Part shown: one piece after another, positions 15,020-23,121 of the stretch
Layout of the letters: each line of letters starts with the position of its first letter
Numbering within the stretch: position 1 is the first letter of the stretch
From: an uncultured Bacteroidales bacterium
GTDB lineage: Bacteria; Bacteroidota; Bacteroidia; Bacteroidales; UBA3663
Length of the DNA stretch: 43,077 nt
Reading direction: 5' to 3'
Assembly (NCBI GenBank): GCA_905235375.1
Contig: CAJOLH010000054.1
Span: 1 to 43,077, forward strand
Notes under the pieces: model-generated
Told to the model about the DNA's origin: nothing
Seen by the model: the letters and a program-made list of their open reading frames with translations, nothing else
The model's database searches: none
Made by a program: the position numbers and the translations under genes

Positions 15020-18000
15020 ATGAAATGCAGTAAATGCGAATCCTGGCTGGGCAGGAAGTTCCTCTTCACCGTTGTGGCCTTTGTGCTCAGCGGCGTGATG
15101 GCGTTTGCCCAGACAAAGACCGTTACTGGTACTATCGTTGACGAATTTGGCGAGCCAATCATTGGCGCCAACGTTTTGGTGAAGGGTACTACCAACGGTG
15201 CAGTTACCGATATTGACGGTAACTATTCGATTACGGGTGTCAGCAATGCTGACGAACTCGTTGTATCTTACATCGGTTATGCTTCACAGACATTCCCCGT
15301 GGGCAACCAGACTACCTTCAACATTACGATGAAGGAAGATGGTGAGAACCTCGAGGAGGTTGTGGTTGTGGGTTACGGCGTGCAGAAGAAGAAGGACCTG
15401 ACGGGTTCGGTATCTTCAATCAAGAGTGCCGATATCCAGAATGTGGCAGCCGCCAACGCCATGCAGGCTATGCAGGCCAAGGTGCCAGGCATGGATCTTC
15501 AGCAGAGCAGCGGTCAGGCAGGTGCAGGCGTGAGCATCACCATGCGTGGTAACCGCTCCATTTCGGCCGACAACGGACCACTTATCCTTGTCGATGGCGT
15601 GGTCTATGGTTCTACCCTTGACATTCCTGCTGGCGACATCGAGTCGATGGACATCCTGAAGGACGCCTCTTCGACCGCCATCTACGGTTCGCGCGGTGCC
15701 AACGGTGTCATCCTCATCACCACTAAGCGCGGCAAAGCCGGCAAGACACGTGTCGATCTGAATGCCTACAATTCGTTCAACAGTGCCACCAGCGACATCC
15801 GCAACAAGTATGGCATGGATGAGGTACAGCTCTATGTCGATCGTGCCAACTATGACGAGTATATCACCAATGGCAGTTGGGGCACGAACACCTACAAGGA
15901 GGTATTCGGTAACTCGGCACTTGCCGACGGTACTCTGCAGACCTCTATCATCGAGGATGGCAGCTTCACCGACTGGTACGACACCTTCATGCAGAACTCC
16001 ACCACGCAGAACTATGAGTTGAGCATTGCCGGTGGTTCGGAGAAGACCAACTTCAACATCTCTCTGGCTGCCATGTATGACAATGGTCTGCTGAAGGACG
16101 ATAAGATGGATCGTTACAACGGACGCATCAATATCGACCACAAGATCAACAAGGTCGTGAAGGTTGGTGCCAGTGTGGCATTCACCTTCAAGAACCACGA
16201 TTCGCGTTACAGCCTGTTCAATGCTGCCCGTAAGATGACAACCATCACTCATCCTTACAATACCGACGGCACCGTGAACATCAAGCCGAATCCCTGGTAC
16301 GATTCACATGTCAACCCCTTGCAGGATGAAGGCGACAACTACAAGAAGAACGTTGAGACAACCCGTTTCCTGGGCAATGCCTATCTGCAGTTGGAACCCA
16401 TCAAGGACCTCTTCCTCAAGACCCAGTTCGCCATCGACCGCACCAATGCACGTACTGGCACTTATCAGGACTTTGAGTCGGTAGGCCGTTACCAGTCGCC
16501 CACCAACACCTATATCTCGAATGCCACTTCACAGTCAACCAAGCTGAACTGGCAGAACACCGCCAATTACAACAAGTATTTCGGTGAGCACAGCCTCGGC
16601 CTGCTCGGCGGTTTCGAAATGCAGCAGTCGATAGCCGAAGGTCTGTCGTACGATGGTACAGCCGGCAAGGAGCACTACTACACCAACTCGTTCTACGATG
16701 TTACCAAGATTCAGAATGACGCCAATGCTGGTTCGACCTATACCAAGAGCTCGCTGATGTCGTTCTTCGGTCGTCTCAACTACGGTTACGACAGCCGCTA
16801 CCTCCTGCAGGCAAGTATTCGTGCCGACGGTGCTTCACAGCTTGCCGAGGGCAACAAGTGGGCTGCCTTCCCATCGGTATCTGCAGGTTGGCGTATCGTC
16901 GATGAGCATTGGATGGAGGGCATCAATGAGTCGCTCCGCATCAGCAACTTGAAGGTGCGTCTCTCTTGGGGTCTTTCGGGCAATGCCGCTGTAAACGAGT
17001 ACATGACCTTGGCACAGGTTTATGCCACCACTCCCAGCAGCGCTACGGACTTTATCCCAATGAACATGCCAAATCCCGACCTCACCTGGGAAAAGACTTC
17101 GGCCTATAACCTCGGTCTCGACTTCGGCTTCCTGGATGGTCGCATCAACGGTACCGTCGATTACTATTGGACCAAGACCACCGATCTTCTCTACTTCAAG
17201 AGCTCGCCTCAGTCGGAAGTTTTCACTTCGGTCATCTCCAATATCGGTGAGTCGAAAGGCCAGGGTATTGAGGTAGCCCTCAATGCGCTTGCAGTTCGTA
17301 CCAAGGACTTCACTTGGGACATTAACATGTCATATACCCACAGCACCGACGAGATTGCCTATCTTGCCGACGGCCTCGACCAGAACATCACTTCCTATAA
17401 CAATGCGCTTATCGTAGGCGAACCACTCTCGATCTTCTACGACTACGAGACCAACGAATGCTGGAAGGTGGGCGAATATGATGCCTACGTTTCGGAAATG
17501 GCCAGCAAGGGCATCACCGTGGTAGCTATGGTACTCCTGGTACGTTGAAGATTGTGGACCAGAATGGTGACGGCATGATTGACGCCGACAACGACCGCCG
17601 CGTCTATAACCGTTCGCCCAAGCACATCATCGGCATGACCCACTCGTTCACCTACAAGGACTTCAGCCTCTCTTTCCAGATGATGGCACGCCTTGGTGGA
17701 TACATTGCCTACGAGAAGAACAATGCCCTTGGTCTGAACGATAACTATGCCAACTGGGCTGATGTCGATTATTGGACACTCGACAACCAAGATGCACGCA
17801 TCCCAGCTCCGACCTATGCGCACAACAACCTGAAGTCCATCTATTCGCAGTATGCCTCTTCGCTGCTCTACGAAAAGGCCGACTACTTCAAGATCAAGGA
17901 CATCACCCTCGCCTACAACCTCAACAAGAAGTGGGCTTCGAAGGCATTCCTCTCGAACGCCAAGATCTATTGCTCGTTGAAGAACTTCATCACCTTCAAC

Positions 18001-18093
18001 CGTCTGGACGACAACTATGACCCAGAGCGAGGTGGTGCCATTACCTTCCCGCTGATGAAGCAGGTTGTCATTGGTGTAAATCTTTCATTCTAA
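15020..18093 (+). pseudogene. SusC-like TonB-dependent transporter 1, one frameshift near 17520
   Basis: The signal peptide (to MAFAQ) is followed by a carboxypeptidase-D-like domain (TKTVTGTIVDEFGEPIIGAN), a plug domain (GSVSSIKSADIQ to YGSRGANGVILITTK) and a 22-strand barrel: the SusC family, outer-membrane importer of oligosaccharides with the SusD lipoprotein. The frame ends in TGA at 17546-17548 after nonsense residues, while the expected sequence (SYGTPGTLKIVDQNGDGMID) continues in the next frame to a normal SusC end (QVVIGVNLSF). One missing base at about 17518-17524, where a G-run GTGGGTAGC would restore the frame, explains it. Both parts together make about 1,024 residues, normal for the family. 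Either a real mutation or a sequence error. SusD 1 starts 21 bases later. Confidence 0.88.
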
Positions 18094-18114
18094 TCTTTAA
18101 TTCAGAATTCATCT

Positions 18115-20250
18115 ATGAAAACGAAATATGGTATTCTGATGGCAGCGGGCCTGCTGATGCTTTCCGCTACCTCATGCTCTGATTTTCTTGATGAGGAAAA
18201 CAAGACCGGCAATACGGCAGACCTCTCCTACGGCTCTGCCACTGGCTTGGCAGGACTCGTCAACTCCTGCTATGCCTATACACGTGCATGGTGGGGCAAG
18301 GAGCCTTCGCTCGGCCTTTCGGACTGCGGTTCCGACCTCTGGTACACGGGCACCGACAACAAGCAGGTGACACTCAACACCTACACCTTCTCGAGTGCCG
18401 CACTCGACAACGAAGTGAACAACAATCCCTGCTTCGACCAGTACTGGGAGATGTTCTACAATGCCATTGATGCCTGCAACAATGCCATTTATTACATTGA
18501 GGAAGGTCTCAACAGCGGCGTCATCGACGAGCCTACCGCCAAGCAGTATCGTGGCGAGGTGCGTTTCTGCCGTGCCCTCTATTATTTCAATATGGTACAA
18601 ATGTGGGGCCCCATCCCTTACAACGATGAGCGCATCACTTCGACCAAGACCACTCCCGTGCGTGTTCCCGAGACAGAGGTTGTGAAGAATATCCTTTCGG
18701 ACCTCGACTTGGCCATTGCCAATCTTCCTTCGAGCAACAGCAAGAAACTCTCGAGCACACACTGGCTGCCCAACAAGTATGCTGCTGAGGCTCTCAAGGC
18801 ACGCGTTGCCCTGTTTGCTGCCTCTTGGCTTGGCGAAACAAGCTACTACAGCGTGGCCAAGGGCCTTGCCGAAGATATCATTGCCAACTCGGGCACCTCG
18901 TTCTATCCACGTTACAACGACACCTGGTCGATGGACAACAACGAAGTGGGTGACAACAAGGAAGCCATCTGGGGCGTCTATTACGACTATTCGGAGGGCA
19001 CCATGAACTGCATCCCCTATCGCTACAAGACCGATGCTTCGGGCAACTTCCTCTCCTACAATTCGCTCATCACCCGTACGGGCTATTCGCGCAATGGTTC
19101 GGCTCATCACCTGATGTTTGTCCCCACCTGGAACAACGGCAATACCGCCGACCTGGGCAACGGTAGCAACAACAAATGTCTCTTCAACCGCCCCACCAAC
19201 GCCAGCTCTTCGTACATCACCAGCAAGAAGACGGGCGAGAACATCTTCATCGCTCCCTACTATTCTCCTTATAGCCGTGGCTTCACACGCTACCTGCCTT
19301 CGCTCTACCTTTGGGAGACTTTGGCCAAGGGACGTAACACCGACCAGCGTTTCGACGGCACCCTCGTCACCCACTACAACATCGTAGCTGGCTTGGAGGA
19401 GAATAAGCACGACATGTATCCCAAGATGGGAGAGTTCATTTATAACACCGAGAACACTCCTGCTGTTGCTCTGGCACGTGACGGCAACTATTTCAATGCC
19501 GGCGATACCGCCATCTACTACAGCGAACTCGATGGAGACTCGGAGGCCGGCAAGGCTGCACAGGCTTGGGCCAAGGACCGCTACCGCATCCAGTTTGCCT
19601 ACGGTGGAGACATCCCAGTCTATACTTCGGGTGATTATGCAACCGCACTTCCTACGGCTGAGGCTGTCGCCAAGTCGTCGGTTTATGGTGATGACCGCTA
19701 CAACAATAAGAAGATTGGTGGCACCAACTCTTATCCTGGCATCAAGAAGTTCCTCGATTCGCCTTACGATGAGACCTACCTCTGCCTCGACCTCTCCTAT
19801 CGCGATGGTGTCGTATTCCGTTTGGCTGAGATGTATCTTATCAAGGCTGAGTGTGAAGTGGCTGAGGGCAACACGGCTGCTGCCATGACGACGCTCAACA
19901 CTCTGCGCGCTGCCCGTGCCATTGAAGGTCAGGACAACTCGCTCAATGCCGTGTTCGGTACTTCGACCGTCGATATCGATGTGATTCTACAGGAGCGCGC
20001 CATCGAGCTTTGCGGTGAATACACCCGCTGGTTCGACCTGAAGCGCACCCACAAGCTTATCGACTACGTGAAGGCTCGCAATGCACAGGCTTCGGGCAAC
20101 ATTGCCCTGCAGCACTACTATCGTCCCATCCCGCTCAACCAGATGGATGCCTGCACCAATGTCGTTCCTTGTCCTGCTACCCAGAATACCGATGGTGTGC
20201 TCAACTATAGCAGCACTGCCGATGGCTTCTGGCAGAACCCTGGCTATTAA
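18115..20250 (+). CDS. SusD-like outer-membrane glycan-binding lipoprotein 1 (RagB/SusD family)
   Basis: A 711-residue lipoprotein with signal MKTKYGILMAAGLLMLSATSC and lipobox Cys21. The N-terminal part (SDFLDEENKTGNTADLSYGSATGLAGLVNSCYAY, in segments) and the TPR-like FDQYWEMFYNAIDACNNAIYYI and RGEVRFCRALYYFNMVQMWGPIP are hallmark SusD stretches. The C-terminus has ILQERAIELCGEYTRWFDLKR and ends WQNPGY, as most SusD proteins do. At 711 residues it is longer than the founding SusD (about 550), like many pectin-locus members. It caps the SusC barrel and binds oligosaccharide. It is in the same transcript as SusC 1 and ends at a terminator. Confidence 0.95.
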   Translation: MKTKYGILMAAGLLMLSATSCSDFLDEENKTGNTADLSYGSATGLAGLVNSCYAYTRAWWGKEPSLGLSDCGSDLWYTGTDNKQVTLNTYTFSSAALDNEVNNNPCFDQYWEMFYNAIDACNNAIYYIEEGLNSGVIDEPTAKQYRGEVRFCRALYYFNMVQMWGPIPYNDERITSTKTTPVRVPETEVVKNILSDLDLAIANLPSSNSKKLSSTHWLPNKYAAEALKARVALFAASWLGETSYYSVAKGLAEDIIANSGTSFYPRYNDTWSMDNNEVGDNKEAIWGVYYDYSEGTMNCIPYRYKTDASGNFLSYNSLITRTGYSRNGSAHHLMFVPTWNNGNTADLGNGSNNKCLFNRPTNASSSYITSKKTGENIFIAPYYSPYSRGFTRYLPSLYLWETLAKGRNTDQRFDGTLVTHYNIVAGLEENKHDMYPKMGEFIYNTENTPAVALARDGNYFNAGDTAIYYSELDGDSEAGKAAQAWAKDRYRIQFAYGGDIPVYTSGDYATALPTAEAVAKSSVYGDDRYNNKKIGGTNSYPGIKKFLDSPYDETYLCLDLSYRDGVVFRLAEMYLIKAECEVAEGNTAAAMTTLNTLRAARAIEGQDNSLNAVFGTSTVDIDVILQERAIELCGEYTRWFDLKRTHKLIDYVKARNAQASGNIALQHYYRPIPLNQMDACTNVVPCPATQNTDGVLNYSSTADGFWQNPGY

Positions 20251-20274
20251 TGGTCAATATTCAATATATCAGTT

Positions 20275-20299
20275 ATTGCTCGGAATTTTTCCGGGCAAT
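20275..20299 (+). terminator. terminator after SusD 1
   Basis: ATTGCTCGGAA (20275-20285) pairs with TTCCGGGCAAT (20289-20299), an 11-bp stem with one G-T wobble and a 3-base loop, 25 bases after the SusD stop. Confidence 0.7.
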
Positions 20300-20361
20300 A
20301 ATTGTTTCAATGGTATGTTTTTCGTTCATAATTGTTTAAGGGTGGTATGTTTTTCGTTCAT
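20298..20361. repeat. 30-32-bp tandem duplication
   Basis: ATAATTGTTT at 20298 and 20328, followed by GGTATGTTTTTCGTTCAT at 20312 and 20344, makes a near-perfect direct duplication between the SusD 1 terminator and the GH105 promoter. Confidence 0.8.
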
Positions 20362-20396
20362 TCTTGTTCTTTCTTCTTCACTTTACTGGTATTAAA

Positions 20397-20428
20397 TTTG
20401 GACAACAGCGAAAAATCCCCTATCTTTG
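20397..20428 (+). promoter_or_regulatory. promoter of the GH105 gene
   Basis: TTTG (20397-20400) and TATCTTTG (20421-20428) with a 20-base spacer. The ATG at 20461 follows after 32 bases, which supports this start over the longer open frame upstream. Confidence 0.7.
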
Positions 20429-20460
20429 CAGCAATTAACCCCATCTTATATCCATTACGT

Positions 20461-21864
20461 ATGAAGTATATTGTAAAGATTACAGGTCTTGCCTTGGCAG
20501 CCTCCGTGCTGTTGCTCTCGGCTTGTACAAACGCATCACAGACACAGGAAGCTACGACCGCCTCCGAAGAGATCAATGACACCAACACTCCGCTGCATCT
20601 TATGCAGCCCGACTATGACACACCCTATGTCATTCCGCAGTCGGCAGATGTGAAGGCTGTGATGGATCGTGTGCTGGCCTATATCAGCGAAGGCATGCCG
20701 GCCCAGTATGACGATTCGCTGCGTCTTGTGCGCGGTCGTTTCCGTCTCACCAGCTACGAATGTGGCGTCGCCTATTCTGCTGCTCTTGCCGCTTACAAGG
20801 TCACGGGCGACGAGGCTTATCTGCGATTTGTCACCGATCGTGCCAATGTGCTTGCCGAACTGGCACCCAAGGTTGCCGAAAAACTGGCTGCTGATCCGAC
20901 GTTCGACTCCGAGATGCGTCGTGTGCTTCGTCCCGCTGCCCTCGATGACTGTGGTGCGATGGCAGCTTCGTTCATCCGCCTGCAGATGGAGGGACAGAAG
21001 TCGGAGGCTTACGATCCGCTGATAGCGAGATACATGGACTTTGTGGTCAACAAGGAGTATCGTCTTCCCGATGGCACCTATGCCCGCAACCGTCCGCATC
21101 ACAATACCGTATGGCTCGACGATATGTATATGGCCATTCCTGCCTTGGCTTGGTACGGCAGCTATACGGGCGATGTGCGCTTCACCAACGAGGCGCTTCG
21201 CCAGCTGCATCTCTTCAAGGACAAGATGTGGGTGCCCGAAGTGCAGCTCTTCCGTCATGGATGGGTCGAAAGCATGAATCCGCATCCAAACTTCCATTGG
21301 GGGCGTTGCAATGGATGGGCGATCCTCACCCTATGCGAGGTGCTCGATAACCTGCCAGCTAATCACAAGGAGCGTCCGTTCGTGCTTGACCTCCTGCGTC
21401 AGCATATTGACGGCCTTTGTCGCTTGCAGCATCACACGGGCTTCTGGCATCAGCTGCTCGACCGCAACGACACTTACTTAGAGTCGAGCTGCACCGCCAT
21501 CTATGCTTACTGCATTGCCCATGCCATCAACGAGGGCTGGGTCGATTCGTTGGCTTACGGTGCACAGGTACTGCTCGCCTGGAATGCCGTGACCACTTGC
21601 GTCAATGAGCTCGGCCAGGTCGAGAAGTGCTGCGTAGGCACGGGTATGGGCTTCGATCCTGCCTTCTATGCCTATCGTCCCGTTCATGTGATGGCATTCC
21701 ACGGCTATGGTCCCACCCTTTGGGCTGGTGCCGAGGTAATCCGTATGCTCCAGACCACATGGCCCAAGATGAACGACTCGGCAGTCCACTTCTATCCCAA
21801 GGAGCAGAAGACCAATAAGCCCATCTTCAGCGAAGACGTGAGCGATGGCGAAATCTTCGGATAA
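20461..21864 (+). CDS. unsaturated rhamnogalacturonyl/galacturonyl hydrolase, GH105 (YteR-like) lipoprotein
   Basis: A 467-residue lipoprotein (MKYIVKITGLALAASVLLLSAC). The GH105/GH88 alpha-six/alpha-six barrel shows RNRPHHNTVWLDDMYMAIPA, with Asp220/Asp221 at the position of the catalytic Asp143 of YteR, then WGRCNGWAILTLCEVL (YteR-like R-x-N-G-W) and GFWHQLLDRNDTYLESSCTA. The family hydrates the 4,5 double bond of the unsaturated uronic acid left by pectin lyases, releasing it from rhamnogalacturonan or galacturonan oligomers. The lipoprotein signal puts it in the periplasm or at the surface. It has its own promoter and terminator directly after SusC/SusD pair 1. It would take products of the PL1 and PL10 lyases. 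Confidence 0.93.
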   Translation: MKYIVKITGLALAASVLLLSACTNASQTQEATTASEEINDTNTPLHLMQPDYDTPYVIPQSADVKAVMDRVLAYISEGMPAQYDDSLRLVRGRFRLTSYECGVAYSAALAAYKVTGDEAYLRFVTDRANVLAELAPKVAEKLAADPTFDSEMRRVLRPAALDDCGAMAASFIRLQMEGQKSEAYDPLIARYMDFVVNKEYRLPDGTYARNRPHHNTVWLDDMYMAIPALAWYGSYTGDVRFTNEALRQLHLFKDKMWVPEVQLFRHGWVESMNPHPNFHWGRCNGWAILTLCEVLDNLPANHKERPFVLDLLRQHIDGLCRLQHHTGFWHQLLDRNDTYLESSCTAIYAYCIAHAINEGWVDSLAYGAQVLLAWNAVTTCVNELGQVEKCCVGTGMGFDPAFYAYRPVHVMAFHGYGPTLWAGAEVIRMLQTTWPKMNDSAVHFYPKEQKTNKPIFSEDVSDGEIFG

Positions 21865-21888
21865 CCGATTATCATAAACACAATAAAA

Positions 21889-21921
21889 GCTGCAATGGAT
21901 TTTTGTCCATTGCAGCACATT
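21889..21921 (+). terminator. terminator after the GH105 gene
   Basis: GCTGCAATGGA (21889-21899) pairs perfectly with TCCATTGCAGC (21906-21916), 6-base loop, followed by ACATTTTT. Confidence 0.85.
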
Positions 21922-21962
21922 TTTCGACATATCGAAAACAAAAATGAATTATAACATCTAAA

Positions 21963-22624
21963 ACTCGAAAAGCTGAGACAAAAAAGTTTTCGTTGATTTC
22001 GATGTTTTCGTAGTTTTCGGCGGAATCCTATAATACGATGGATGTTATTCCGAAAAAGTCCGAAAAAACGAAAAATGACGAAAATTGGATCACGGATCAT
22101 GGGGATTGAACGGATGAATGTCCGAATAAGGGCACACAGATTCGCACAGATCCACACAGATTTTTGCTTGCGCACCCCTGGGATAGTCCTTTCCTCTACG
22201 GATTTCTCGGATTGAACGGATTTATTTTTGACCGAGCCGCTAATCTGATAAATCTGGTCACACAGATCCCGCAGATGAATACAGATTTTTGCTTGCGCAC
22301 CCCCGGGTTAGTCCATTAAGTCCTTGAAGTCCGTAGAGAAAAAAGAAAAACTCCGCAGAGATAAGAGGTCGAGATAAGGATCCGTGTTTTCCGCCCGGTG
22401 GTCGGCGAAGCAATGACCACTGGTCTCCCTTGGGTCAACAGATATTCCGTGTGATTCGTGTGATCCGTGATCAAAAAGATACAAGGGGTCGCTTCGCTCA
22501 AAATTATAGAAAAATTAAATAAAAAAATTATAAGAAAAACAGGTCGATATTTTTCTGATTTTGTACATTCTTTTTTGATAATTTTATAAATCAATTTTTT
22601 GATAATTTTGAGCGAAGCGACCCC
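21963..22624. repeat. composite non-coding repeat, copy 1
   Basis: A long intergenic repeat shared with 40437-40976. Modules in order: TTTTCG-rich and CGAAAA-rich half-palindromes (about 21985-22092); a CACAGAT-rich stretch; 66 bases at 22191-22256 identical to 40633-40698; a second CACAGAT block with a repeat of TTTTTGCTTGCGCACCCC, absent from copy 2 and adding about 110 bases; a hairpin (22395-22403 with 22415-22423); and a terminal 23-bp perfect inverted repeat (22485-22507 with 22602-22624, beginning GGGGTCGCTTCGCTC). Together with the SusD relic it fills the 1.25-kb gap between GH105 and SusC 2. A minus-strand open frame here is judged not to be a gene. Confidence 0.88.
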
Positions 22625-22720
22625 AAAAACAAGAATGTTATATAGAAGCTTTTTATGGCTGAAGGCTATCTTTCTTTGTTGAGAAATGGACGAATCCAGT
22701 ACATTATTATATTATATTAG

Positions 22721-22846
22721 CAAAAATTGGCAGAAGGAACCGCTAACCTCTATGGCGCTGATGGCAGCCCACGCATCCTTCGTCCGTTCCCACAGGATGC
22801 CATCGACCTCAACAATGCCGATGTAGCTCAGAATCCAGGTTGGTAA
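22721..22846 (+). pseudogene. relic of a SusD-like 3' end
   Basis: The reading frame ending in TAA at 22844-22846 gives LYGADGSPRILRPFPQDAID and LNNADVAQNPGW, a characteristic SusD C-terminus (PFP-x-x-x-x-D-x-N followed by QNPGW/QNPGY at the very end). About 41 codons remain before a stop at 22718-22720, and no start or SusD body precedes them. Codons are mostly C/G-ending, like those of pair 1. A terminator follows at 22914. This is what remains of an earlier SusC/SusD pair lost by deletion, with the composite repeat now next to the break. Confidence 0.8.
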
Positions 22847-22913
22847 TGCTTGGGTCAAGGAGTTTCGTTGTTCTGGTATTTCGGAATAATGACTTAATCC
22901 TTCAGAAATAATC

Positions 22914-22953
22914 AAAGGCCACCGACAGTTTCCCTTTTGTCGGCGGCCTTTTT
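22914..22953 (+). terminator. intrinsic terminator after the SusD relic
   Basis: AAAGGCCACCGACA (22914-22927) faces TGTCGGCGGCCTTT (22938-22951) with one A/C mismatch, followed by TTTTT. A strong rho-independent terminator that still belongs to the lost gene. Confidence 0.85.
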
Positions 22954-23015
22954 AGTCCATTTGTGTCACTAAAGTAGAAAAATGGGGGCATATTATTTAA
23001 TTTTTATGAAAAAAA

Positions 23016-23047
23016 TTTGGAAAAATTAAATTTTCTTTTCATCTTTG
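23016..23047 (+). promoter_or_regulatory. promoter of SusC/SusD pair 2
   Basis: TTTG (23016-23019) and CATCTTTG (23040-23047; one mismatch to TAnnTTTG) with a 20-base spacer. The ATG is 74 bases downstream. Confidence 0.6.
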
Positions 23048-23121
23048 CACCGCACTATTATAACCCAATAGCACACTTGATAACTTATAAACATATTATT
23101 AACTAACTATTTTTCCGAAAC

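Noticed and set aside
17545..18093. Separate small gene after SusC 1
   Set aside because: Its sequence is the last part of a SusC barrel and joins the upstream frame after a one-base correction.
22316..22594. Minus-strand frame sharing a peptide (PVVIASPTTGR) with 40630-40869
   Set aside because: The likeness comes from the composite DNA repeat. The ends differ, the frame is absent in copy 3, and the covarying hairpin lies inside it, so a structural element explains it better than a protein.
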